Positions 1 to 7,636 of a stretch of 64,000 nt of DNA are shown here, piece by piece. The notes below the pieces were generated by a model. The model ran no database searches. It was not told the origin of the DNA and was given only the letters and a program-made list of their open reading frames with translations. Both the position numbers and the translations under genes were made by a program. Within the stretch, counting starts at the first letter, position 1. Every line of letters starts with the position of its first letter. Source of the DNA: Desulfocurvus vexinensis DSM 17965 (GTDB lineage Bacteria > Desulfobacterota > Desulfovibrionia > Desulfovibrionales > Desulfovibrionaceae); assembly GCF_000519125.1 (NCBI RefSeq), contig NZ_JAEX01000001.1, positions 310,001 through 374,000 of the forward strand, given 5' to 3'.

Positions 1-836
1 TGCTCTCCCAGGAGCGCGCGAGCTTCAGCTTCCCGGCCCTGGGCTTCCTGCAGGAAGACGTGGCCATCCTGGCGAAGATCTTCGACGAACCCTTCGGCAT
101 CCTGCTGCTCACCGGCCCCACGGGCTCGGGCAAGTCCACCACGCTGGTGGCCGGCCTGACCTCGCTGGACCTCTTGGGCAAGAACGTGCTCACCGTGGAA
201 AACCCCATCGAGTACGTGGTGCCCCTGGCCCGCCAGACCCAGGTCAACGAGACGGCGGGCTACGATTTCTCCAACGCCATGCGCCACTTCCTGCGCCACG
301 ACCCCGACGTGATCCTCATCGGCGAAATGCGTGACCAGGAGACGGCCTCCACGGCGCTCACCGCCGCCACCACCGGCCACCTGGTGCTCTCCACCCTGCA
401 CGCCAACACGGCCATCGGCGCCCTGCCGCGCCTGCAGGGCCTGGGCATGGATACGCAGATGCTGTCCGAAAGCCTCATCGGTGTGGTCAGCCAGCGGCTG
501 GTGCGCATCATCTGCCCCTACTGCAAGGTCGCCTACCATGCCAGCGCCCAGGAGAAGCAGTACCTCGGCGTGAACGTGGACACCCTGTACAAGGGCGAGG
601 GCTGCGAAGCCTGCAACCACACCGGCTACATGGGCCGGACCCTGATCTACGAGATCCTGGTGGTGGACCGCGAGGTGCGCCAGGCCATGGAAAAGGACAT
701 CGAGCTGACCCAGCTCGAGGATATGGTCAAGCGCAAGGGCTTCCGCAACATGTACGACGTGGCGGTCATCAAGGTCCAGCAGGGCGTGACCTCGGTCGAG
801 GAAATCCAGCGCGTGCTGGGCAAGACCCGGTACTAA
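1..836 (+). CDS. GspE/PilB-type secretion/pilus assembly ATPase, C-terminal part (5' end outside window)
   Basis: The frame is open from base 3, so the gene enters from the left edge and only about 277 C-terminal residues are visible. They hold the hexameric secretion ATPase core: Walker A GPTGSGKST (about 117-143), the Asp box DVILIGEMRD, the His box GHLVLSTLHA, and a tetracysteine zinc motif (CPYC near 514, CEAC near 604) typical of GspE and MshE/PilB enzymes. Such ATPases sit on the cytoplasmic face and drive pilus or pseudopilus assembly. The GspF-like gene follows 39 bases downstream and an MshL-type secretin lies further along, so an MSHA-like type IV pilus role is favoured over a classical type II secretion system. 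No pilin gene is visible, so pilus versus secretion cannot be settled here. Confidence 0.95.
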   Translation, partial: LSQERASFSFPALGFLQEDVAILAKIFDEPFGILLLTGPTGSGKSTTLVAGLTSLDLLGKNVLTVENPIEYVVPLARQTQVNETAGYDFSNAMRHFLRHDPDVILIGEMRDQETASTALTAATTGHLVLSTLHANTAIGALPRLQGLGMDTQMLSESLIGVVSQRLVRIICPYCKVAYHASAQEKQYLGVNVDTLYKGEGCEACNHTGYMGRTLIYEILVVDREVRQAMEKDIELTQLEDMVKRKGFRNMYDVAVIKVQQGVTSVEEIQRVLGKTRY

Positions 837-875
837 CCCGGCCCCGCGCCGGCAGGAAAACCACGGACCACAGCC

Positions 876-2102
876 ATGGCATTCTTCAGGTTCAAGCTGC
901 TCACCGCCAACGGACGCATCGACAGGGGCGTCGTGGAGCTGCCTTTCACCGACAACCCCCCGGCGATCCGCTATCTGGAGCGCCAGGGCGGGGTGGTGAT
1001 CGACATCCACAAGCTCGGCGCGCTCATGTCCTGGCTCACGCGCGTCGTGACCCAGGGCTTCACGCGTGTCAAACGCCCGGACCTCGCTGAATTCTTCAAC
1101 AACATGGCCATGCTGCTTGGCGCTGGCGTGCCCGTGCTCTCGGCCATGGAAGAGATCATGCAGGAGATCAAGAACCCGATGCTCCTGATGACCCTCAAGT
1201 TCATGCGCACCGACATCGAAAGCGGCCAGACCTTCGGCGAGGCCCTGTCGCGCCACCCCAAGGTCTTCAACCCGCTGGTGCAGTACATGTGCCGCATCGG
1301 TGAAGAGACCGGCATGCTGGACAAGATGTGCGCGAAGTCCGCCAAGCACCTGGAGCACATCGAGCAGATCGTCAGCGGCACCAAGCGGGCCCTGGTCTAC
1401 CCCGCCTTCATCCTCACGGTGGTGGTGGCGGCCTGCGCCTTCTGGTTCTACGTGGTCGTGCCCAAGATTCTGGCCCTGTTCGTGGACATGAAGGTGGCCA
1501 TTCCCTGGCCCACCCAGCTGCTGATGAACATCTCCAACTGGTTCCAGGCCTATTTCGGCTGGAGCATCCTGGGCTTTGTCGCCGCCATCTTCCTGGTCAC
1601 CACCCTGCGGCGCAAGAACACCTGGTTCCACTACCAGACGGACTGGGTGATGCTGCACATCCCCGTGCTGAACAATATCATCCACCTCTCCACCAACGCC
1701 CGCATTTCTGAATACCTGGGCATCCTGGTGGGCGCGGGCGTGGGCGTGGTGCGCACCCTGGAGATCATCACCGACTCCATCGAGAACCTCGTCTACAAGG
1801 GGCGGCTGATCCTGGTCCAGGATTCCGTGAAAAACGGCAACCCGCTGTCGGATTCCATGCGCCAGGCCGAGGCCCTGCACCCGTTCGCGGTGCGCATGGT
1901 CTCCGTGGGCGAGCAGACCGGGCGCATCGAGGAGCAGACCGGCTATGTGGCCGAGATCTACCGCCAGAAGCTCGACGGCATGGTGGAAGTGCTCGGCAAG
2001 ACCCTGGAGCCCCTGATGCTGGTCATCATGGGCGTCATGTTCGGCGCGATCTTTGCGGGACTCATGCTGCCCATCTACGACATGATGGGCAAACTCGGAT
2101 AA
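876..2102 (+). CDS. GspF/PilC/MshG-family inner membrane platform protein
   Basis: 408 residues, the normal length for the T2SF family. It carries two copies of the T2SF cytoplasmic domain (about residues 70-195 and 275-400) and three membrane segments, about 173-198, 222-243 and 380-403. The conserved family pattern is visible in the first repeat (LLGAGVPVLSAMEEI, IGEETGMLDKM) and in the second (LGILVGAGVGVVRTLEII, VGEQTGRIEEQ). It forms the inner-membrane platform on which the GspE ATPase works. It lies directly after the ATPase gene and before four other assembly genes in the same direction. No strong ribosome binding site is visible near the start, so translation may depend on the upstream gene. 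Confidence 0.95.
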   Translation: MAFFRFKLLTANGRIDRGVVELPFTDNPPAIRYLERQGGVVIDIHKLGALMSWLTRVVTQGFTRVKRPDLAEFFNNMAMLLGAGVPVLSAMEEIMQEIKNPMLLMTLKFMRTDIESGQTFGEALSRHPKVFNPLVQYMCRIGEETGMLDKMCAKSAKHLEHIEQIVSGTKRALVYPAFILTVVVAACAFWFYVVVPKILALFVDMKVAIPWPTQLLMNISNWFQAYFGWSILGFVAAIFLVTTLRRKNTWFHYQTDWVMLHIPVLNNIIHLSTNARISEYLGILVGAGVGVVRTLEIITDSIENLVYKGRLILVQDSVKNGNPLSDSMRQAEALHPFAVRMVSVGEQTGRIEEQTGYVAEIYRQKLDGMVEVLGKTLEPLMLVIMGVMFGAIFAGLMLPIYDMMGKLG

Positions 2103-2118
2103 AGGGGGCATAGCTGTT

Positions 2119-2634
2119 ATGCGTTGGCTTGTCAGTATTGTGGTTTGTGTGGCCTTTGCCGCCGGGGCCGTTCTCCTCTTCCAGTCCTTGGCCGAATACA
2201 ACGTCGCCAAGAACCAGCTCGTTGCGTTGCAGCAGGAACGGGGCGACTACGAGACCATCGCGCGCAGGTACGACGAGGAAGAGCGCAAGGTGGCCATCGT
2301 CAACAGCCTGTGGAACGAGCTGCAGAGCGTGAAGCTCAAGCCCGGGGACTGGACGAGCTTCCCCCTGGCCGTGTCCAAAACCCTGGAATGGAAGGATGTG
2401 GAGCGCCTGCTGGTGCTGGCGTCCAACCACCTCAAGGAAGACCCGGGCTACTATTTCAAGCCCGAGTCGATTCGCCTTTCCCGGGTGGTGGTGACCCAGG
2501 ACGGCCAGCCCGTGACCCCCGGCGCCGAGGCTCCGGTCACGGAGATGGGCGTGCAGACCGAGGCACTGCTTCCTGTGCAGAAGTACGATACGACCATACG
2601 CGGTACGTTCCTCATTCCCAGGACGACGGAATAG
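2119..2634 (+). CDS. Bitopic membrane protein of the pilus/secretion operon, unrecognised
   Basis: 171 residues. An N-terminal membrane segment (about residues 4-24) is followed by a charged, probably coiled-coil stretch (about 27-60) and a periplasmic domain. This topology, together with its place between the platform protein and the GspL/MshI-like gene, resembles PilO/GspM-type assembly proteins, but I recognise no family motif. A purine-rich GGGGGC lies about ten bases before the start. It is 16 bases after the GspF-like stop, so almost certainly co-transcribed. Role as an alignment-complex subunit is an inference from context only. Confidence 0.75.
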   Translation: MRWLVSIVVCVAFAAGAVLLFQSLAEYNVAKNQLVALQQERGDYETIARRYDEEERKVAIVNSLWNELQSVKLKPGDWTSFPLAVSKTLEWKDVERLLVLASNHLKEDPGYYFKPESIRLSRVVVTQDGQPVTPGAEAPVTEMGVQTEALLPVQKYDTTIRGTFLIPRTTE

Positions 2635-2668
2635 GGCGGCGGTTCACGAATATGAAGCGGGGTAAAGC

Positions 2669-4345
2669 ATGACCGAAGATCGAAAAAAGCCGACCGCGCC
2701 GGACGACGAGGCCCTGAACGCCTCCGGAACCGCCGCGTCGGGGAAGGATGTTCCCGAGCTGGAACTCGAAGACGTGTCCTGGGAGATCGAGGCCCAGGAG
2801 GCCGGGGCTGCCCCTGAGCCCGAGCCCTATGCCGCAGCCCAGAGCGAGCCCGAGCCGGAGCCCGAAGCCGAGCCGCAGGAGCCGGAAGAGCCCGTGACCC
2901 GGGTGGCGCCGCCTGCGGCGCCCGCCCAGGGCGGGCCCAAGCTGCGCCCCACCGCCCCGGCGGGGGCCAAGCTGGTCCAGGAGAGCTACGTCGATCCCGG
3001 GGCGGACTACACCGCCGAGTGGGGCTGGCGCACGCGCTCCTCGGGCTTCCCGGCCTTTGTCTTCAACATGCACGGCAGCAAGCTGCTCTTCTCCCCCCGC
3101 GGGGTGGAGCCCATCGACGAGGTGGGGGGCATCGGGCGGTATTTCAAGTATCTCATGGACTACGCCGACTCCTCGGGCATGGGCATCCTTACGCTCAACA
3201 CCGAGAGCAAGTACGCCGAGGTCCTGGCCCGCAAGCAGCTCGAGGAGGCCGGGGAGCTTTCCGCCGAGGGCATCCTGAATGTCTTCTCCAAGCGCAAGCT
3301 CGAGGGCGGGCAGATCAGCGTGTTCTACGAGATCCTGCCCCGCGACCGGCACGTGGGCGCCATCGAAAGCTACGCGAGCTACCCCCAGGGCTTCGTGGTC
3401 CTGGACACCGTGTCGCTGCTCTACGGACTGCTCAAGCGCCATGGGCGCGGGGTTCATGTCCTGGCGCTGCATGTGCCCGGGGCCATCATCATGGTGGCGG
3501 GCAAGAACGGCGACGTCTACCTCTCGCGCCGCTACACCCTGGTGGGTGACGACGGCGACGCCCTGGTCGAGGGCATCTTCGCCCTGGAGCAGGACATCGT
3601 GGCCCTGGAAAAGAACCTGGGGCAGAAGGTCAGCCACATCAACTGGATCGAGGGCCTGACCAATACCTTGAACCTGCCGCGGCCCGACGTGGAAATCCCC
3701 CTGGTGCCCTACCCGGTGCACCGGCTGCAGCACGGTGGGGAGACGGTCTGGTCCGCGCTACCCGACGCCATGCAGGACGCGCCCATGGCGGCCGTCATCG
3801 GCCCGCGCGAGGAACGCCTGCTGCGGCCCCTGGAGTTGGCCGAGAAATACGTCTGGGCGGCCATGCTGGCCATGGCCCTGGTGGCGTTTGTCGGCTACGG
3901 CTACGTGGCCTCGCACAAGGCCGACGCCCAAGCCCGGCTGGCGGCCATCCAGTCCGCCAACAGCGAGCTGGAAGCCAAGATCCAGGCCCGCTCGGGGAAC
4001 CTGGCCTTCCAGGACGTGGGCGCCGCGGTGCAGACCGCCTCGGAACTGCGCCTGGCGGCCCTGGCGCCGCCCCTGGGCGAGATGTGGAACTACCTGTCGT
4101 CCCTGCGGCCCGACTACATGCGCGTGGACGGCCTCGAGTTCACCTACCAGCCCGAGGGCGTGATCGTGCGCCTGGAAGGACAGGTGGAAATGGATATCTC
4201 CACGGCCCAGCACGGGTTCGTGAAGTTCGTCAGCAGCCTGGAAAGCCAGGGTTTCACGATCCAGTCCAAGCAGATCGACCTGGGGCTGGAAGGCAACTAC
4301 TATTCGCTCAACGCCCTGTGGCCGTTGAAAAAGAAGGGGGACTAA
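2669..4345 (+). CDS. GspL/MshI-like pilus assembly protein (actin-like cytoplasmic part plus PilN-like periplasmic part)
   Basis: 558 residues. The first ~95 residues are acidic and rich in Glu, Pro and Ala, probably disordered. Residues about 110-330 are a globular cytoplasmic region that has the layout of PilM/GspL actin-like domains. A single membrane segment lies at about 394-413 (AAMLAMALVAFVGYGYVA), followed by a short coiled coil and a PilN/GspL-like periplasmic domain. This combines in one chain what type IV pilus systems often split into PilM and PilN. The stop codon directly abuts the next start (4345/4346). Assignment rests on topology and neighbours; sequence similarity to named families is weak by eye. 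Confidence 0.7.
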   Translation: MTEDRKKPTAPDDEALNASGTAASGKDVPELELEDVSWEIEAQEAGAAPEPEPYAAAQSEPEPEPEAEPQEPEEPVTRVAPPAAPAQGGPKLRPTAPAGAKLVQESYVDPGADYTAEWGWRTRSSGFPAFVFNMHGSKLLFSPRGVEPIDEVGGIGRYFKYLMDYADSSGMGILTLNTESKYAEVLARKQLEEAGELSAEGILNVFSKRKLEGGQISVFYEILPRDRHVGAIESYASYPQGFVVLDTVSLLYGLLKRHGRGVHVLALHVPGAIIMVAGKNGDVYLSRRYTLVGDDGDALVEGIFALEQDIVALEKNLGQKVSHINWIEGLTNTLNLPRPDVEIPLVPYPVHRLQHGGETVWSALPDAMQDAPMAAVIGPREERLLRPLELAEKYVWAAMLAMALVAFVGYGYVASHKADAQARLAAIQSANSELEAKIQARSGNLAFQDVGAAVQTASELRLAALAPPLGEMWNYLSSLRPDYMRVDGLEFTYQPEGVIVRLEGQVEMDISTAQHGFVKFVSSLESQGFTIQSKQIDLGLEGNYYSLNALWPLKKKGD

Positions 4346-5011
4346 ATGCACCCGGGCAGGAGAAGCATTCTGGTCCGCTGGATAGCCTATGTCGTGGTCA
4401 TTGTGGCAACGGCCTCGTGGCTCTACGCGAACCAGCGGATCGACGTACCCCGGCCATCCGGCATCGAGGAGCGGCTGGCGCCCAAGCAGGTGGCTCTGCC
4501 CCCGGAGGAGGTCACCGCGACCATCCGGGAGGCCATCGGCGCCTTGACGCAGAAGATTCCGAACTACGGGGCTGTCGAGAAGGTCGACCCTTCGCTTGTG
4601 GTCATCGACCCCGAGGCGCTGGACGAGGGCAAGCAGCAGTTCGCGGCCTTGTCCCTGAGCGCCCTGTTCCTCGGGCCGCCCGCGAAATACGCCATCCTGA
4701 ACGGGGTGGTGTACCGCGAAGGGGCGGCGTTGTCCGACGGCCGCGTGCTGCAAGCCATCGACGCCGACGGCGTGACGCTGGCCAGGGGGGAGGAGACCGA
4801 GCGCGTCAGCTGGCTGCCGCCGTACCGCGTGGAGCTGAAGAGGGCTGCGGCCCAAGCCGCCGGTGAACGCCGTTCGGGCGAAGCCGAGGCCGGGGCCGCC
4901 CCGGAGGCGCAGGCCGAACAAGCCCCTGCGGCGAATCTGGAAAACCTGCCTCCGGATCTCACTCCGGACCAGGCATTGCAGATTCTCCAGCAGGTCGGAC
5001 AGAAGCAATAA
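4346..5011 (+). CDS. GspB-like bitopic protein of the pilus/secretion operon
   Basis: 221 residues with an N-terminal membrane anchor (about residues 9-27) and a periplasmic domain at about 105-165 containing LNGVVYREGAALSDGRVLQ followed by DGVTLARG. This pattern (short beta strands, NG-YREG, DG-V-L) resembles the C-terminal domain of GspB/MshK/PilP-type proteins, which connect the inner-membrane complex to the secretin. The C-terminal ~55 residues are Ala, Pro and Glu-rich with LTPDQALQILQQVGQKQ at the end. It begins immediately after the preceding stop and is followed 12 bases later by the secretin gene, which fits a secretin-linking role. Confidence in the exact family is moderate. Confidence 0.65.
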   Translation: MHPGRRSILVRWIAYVVVIVATASWLYANQRIDVPRPSGIEERLAPKQVALPPEEVTATIREAIGALTQKIPNYGAVEKVDPSLVVIDPEALDEGKQQFAALSLSALFLGPPAKYAILNGVVYREGAALSDGRVLQAIDADGVTLARGEETERVSWLPPYRVELKRAAAQAAGERRSGEAEAGAAPEAQAEQAPAANLENLPPDLTPDQALQILQQVGQKQ

Positions 5012-5089
5012 CGAGAGGGCGACATGGCCACATCCGCAAGCAAACAGGGCCACTCCCCTTCGGGAGCCTGGAAGGAAAAGGGGCGACAC

Positions 5090-6691
5090 ATGCGCAGGAG
5101 CTTTGCCTACATCGGTTTCATTGTGTTGGCGCTTTCCCTGGCGTCCTGCCAGAAGGCGACGAAACAGCTTGAAAGCGATCTGAACTACGATACGCTCTAC
5201 AAGCAACTCAGGAAGGAAGACGAGCAGTTCATCAAGATGCGCGCCCAGGAGTCGCAGCACCTTGAGCGGGCCGCCGCGGTGGACGAGAGCATCATCGAGC
5301 CGGTGCTGCCCGAGTTCAACCCCCTGGACGAGACGACCATCTCCATCAGCGTCCAGGAGGAGACCCTCCACAACATCCTGTATATCGTCGCCCGCAACGC
5401 GGGGCTGAACCTGGTCATCGAGCCGGGCATCAGCCTGGACAACCGGGTGACCATCAGCTTCGAGGACGCCTCCAGCGCCCTGGTGGTGGAAAAGCTCCTG
5501 GCCGCCTATGACCTGGCCTGGGAAGTGAGCGACAACATCCTGATGGTCTCGCGCTTCTCCGAGAAGATCTTCTACCTCGACTTCGTGAACACCAACGCCC
5601 AGGTCACCTCGACCAGCGGCGGCGACATCTTCGGCAGCGCGCTGTCCGGGCAGGGCCAGCTCTCGGGCACCTTCGCGGTGGGCAACGAGCTGAGCGGCGA
5701 ATTCAAGGACGAGTCCATCTACGGGCAGGTCCTCAAGAGCGTGGACTCCATCCTCTCCGAGGAGAGTTCCTTCGGCGAACAGGGCGCCACGGGCGAGGCG
5801 CCTGCGGACCCGGGCTACTTCGCCCTGGATCCGCTCACCGGCGCCCTGTACGTGCGCTCCACCCCCGGCAAGCTGCGGGCCGTGGCGCAGATGCTCAACA
5901 ACCTGAAGACCAAGCTTTCGCGCCAGGTGGTCATCGACGCCCGGATCATGGAAGTGCGCCTGTCCGACGAGTTCCGCTTCGGCATCGACTTCTCCTGGGT
6001 GGCCCAGCGCATGGCCTGGGGTGACGCCACCACGACCATGAGCTGGCTGCAGCGCGGGGCTACGCCCATCGGGGGCCGCACCTTCGCTGGCGACAACACT
6101 GCCGCCACCATCACCGGCTTCAAGAAGGGCGACGACGCCTTCAACGCGGCCCTGGAGGCCATGCAGACCTTCGGCGGCGTCAAGGTCGTGGCCAACCCGC
6201 ACGTGCGGGCCAAGCACGGCCAGCCCGCGCTCTTCACCGCCGGCAGTTCGCGCCAGTATGTCTCGGGCATCGAGCGCGACGTGGACGACTCGGGCAACGT
6301 GACCTTCACGGTCAGCACGGCCTCGGTCTTCGACGGCGTGATGCTCGGCGTGGTGGCCTACGTCAGCGACGACAACAAGGTCGACCTGCAGATATTCCCC
6401 ATCAAGAGCGAGGTCAACGAGGCCAGCCTGGCCCTGGTGGAAGTCACCAGCGCCGGCGACAAGCTGACCCTGCCCCGGGTGGACGTGAAGAACGTCGTCA
6501 CCACGGCCCGGCTGAACGATGGCGACACCATCATCCTGGGCGGCCTCATCGACAAGAACACCGACAAGCAGGACACCGGCGTGCCTGTGGTCGGCGATAT
6601 CCCGATCCTGGGGTGGCTCTTCAAGACCCGCGTCGAAACCGACGCCGTCCGCGAACTGGTCGTGGTCATGAACATCAAGGTGGTCCAATGA
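5090..6691 (+). CDS. mshL: MshL-type outer-membrane secretin, lipoprotein
   Basis: With the start at 5090 the product has 533 residues and opens with a lipoprotein signal ending LALSLASC, lipidated at Cys20 or so. An upstream ATG at 5024 would bury this signal 22 residues inside, so 5090 is preferred. Residues about 80-190 are the secretin N domains (STN/N1-like), then a gap region and the C-terminal secretin domain with the signature VPVVGDIPILGWLFKTR. Secretins form the gated outer-membrane pore for pili or secreted proteins. The overall arrangement matches 'pilus (MSHA type) biogenesis protein MshL'. The last codons overlap the next gene (ATGA, 6688-6691), indicating translational coupling. 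Confidence 0.92.
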   Translation: MRRSFAYIGFIVLALSLASCQKATKQLESDLNYDTLYKQLRKEDEQFIKMRAQESQHLERAAAVDESIIEPVLPEFNPLDETTISISVQEETLHNILYIVARNAGLNLVIEPGISLDNRVTISFEDASSALVVEKLLAAYDLAWEVSDNILMVSRFSEKIFYLDFVNTNAQVTSTSGGDIFGSALSGQGQLSGTFAVGNELSGEFKDESIYGQVLKSVDSILSEESSFGEQGATGEAPADPGYFALDPLTGALYVRSTPGKLRAVAQMLNNLKTKLSRQVVIDARIMEVRLSDEFRFGIDFSWVAQRMAWGDATTTMSWLQRGATPIGGRTFAGDNTAATITGFKKGDDAFNAALEAMQTFGGVKVVANPHVRAKHGQPALFTAGSSRQYVSGIERDVDDSGNVTFTVSTASVFDGVMLGVVAYVSDDNKVDLQIFPIKSEVNEASLALVEVTSAGDKLTLPRVDVKNVVTTARLNDGDTIILGGLIDKNTDKQDTGVPVVGDIPILGWLFKTRVETDAVRELVVVMNIKVVQ

Positions 6692-7491
6692 GCGTCATCT
6701 ACCGCAGCCTGCAGCAACTGAAACGGGAGGAGGCGGAGCGGAATTCCCGCCAGGCGCCTCAAGCGGTTGCTCCGAGGATGAGCAAGCTCTTCCTCAGGGG
6801 ACTGCTGTTCCTGCTGGTGTTCGTCGTACTGGCCGGTTCCGGGCTGTACTTCGTCCAGCGCGAGGTCCAGCAACTGGCCTTGCCTGACGACCCTGCGCTC
6901 CAGACCGAGCAACGCCAGGCAGTTGCCGAAAAGATCGTGGAAGAGGTCCCCGCCGCGCCTGCCGAGCCCGCGCAGCCGGTGGTTGCCCAGCTCGCCCCCG
7001 CGCCCACCCAGGCGCCCATCGTGCAGCAGCGGCTGTACCGCGAGCCGGAGCCCGAGAAACCTGCGGCCATCGACCTGTCCAAGCCCTCGCGGGCCCTGGA
7101 GCAGCACTTCGCCCAGCGGGCCAAGAAGAACGAAAGCGTTCTGGCCCTGGAGCGGACCCTGGTCCAGGCCTCGCGCAAGGGCGACGCCGGGCAGTCCAGG
7201 GACATCCTGGACTCCATGTCCCGCGAGATCGGCAAGCAGGACAGCGCCACGGCCTACAAGTGGGAGGGCTACCTGGCCCTCAAGGAGAAGCGCTACGCCG
7301 ACGCGGAGAACTTCTTCCGACGCGCCGTGGCCCTGCGCGCCACGGACTACGTGAGCAACATCAACCTTGTCTACGCCCTGCTTGGTCAGGACAAGCGCGA
7401 CGAGGCCGTGGTCATCTACCGGCGGCTCATCGACCGCTACCCCACCAACGACCGGGTGGTGAAGCTCGGCAAGGCGCTGGGCCAGCTCTAG
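6688..7491 (+). CDS. MshN/GspB-like bitopic TPR protein
   Basis: 267 residues starting MSVIYRSLQQLKREE, the same kind of opening seen in MshN/GspB-like proteins. One membrane segment (about 32-52) separates a short cytoplasmic head from a Pro/Ala/Glu-rich linker and a C-terminal region (about 140-265) with tetratricopeptide-like helices (YLALKEKRYADAENFFRRAV, LLGQDKRDEAVVIYRRLI). The start overlaps the secretin stop by four bases. It is the last gene of the operon: a strong terminator hairpin follows 22 bases after the stop. TPR proteins at this place usually help secretin or pilus assembly; that role is inferred. Confidence 0.8.
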   Translation: MSVIYRSLQQLKREEAERNSRQAPQAVAPRMSKLFLRGLLFLLVFVVLAGSGLYFVQREVQQLALPDDPALQTEQRQAVAEKIVEEVPAAPAEPAQPVVAQLAPAPTQAPIVQQRLYREPEPEKPAAIDLSKPSRALEQHFAQRAKKNESVLALERTLVQASRKGDAGQSRDILDSMSREIGKQDSATAYKWEGYLALKEKRYADAENFFRRAVALRATDYVSNINLVYALLGQDKRDEAVVIYRRLIDRYPTNDRVVKLGKALGQL

Positions 7492-7513
7492 CATGCCGCA
7501 TCCGCCGACCTGA

Positions 7514-7550
7514 CGGGCCGGGAGTTCGCTCCCGGCCCGCTTTCTTTGTT
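7514..7550 (+). terminator. Rho-independent terminator of the pilus operon
   Basis: Perfect 11-bp stem (CGGGCCGGGAG / CTCCCGGCCCG) closed by a TTCG tetraloop and followed by CTTTCTTTGTT. It lies 22 bases after the TPR gene stop. Confidence 0.9.
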
Positions 7551-7553
7551 CCT

Positions 7554-7581
7554 TTGCTCTTGTCCCGGTTTGGGATATAAG
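7554..7581 (+). promoter_or_regulatory. Candidate sigma-70 promoter of the HD-GYP gene
   Basis: TTGCTC, 16 bases, TATAAG, located between the terminator and the HD-GYP start codon at 7637. The -10 is good, the -35 is partial. Confidence 0.4.
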
Positions 7582-7636
7582 ACTCTTGCGAGGTTGACGC
7601 CGGAACGTCCGGCGACCGGGGCAGGAGGGCGACGGC

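Noticed and set aside
3758-6688. Very long antisense frame opposite the pilus genes
   Set aside because: High GC keeps opposite-strand frames open. The plus-strand genes have clear domains, ribosome sites and overlapping starts, whereas this frame has none.
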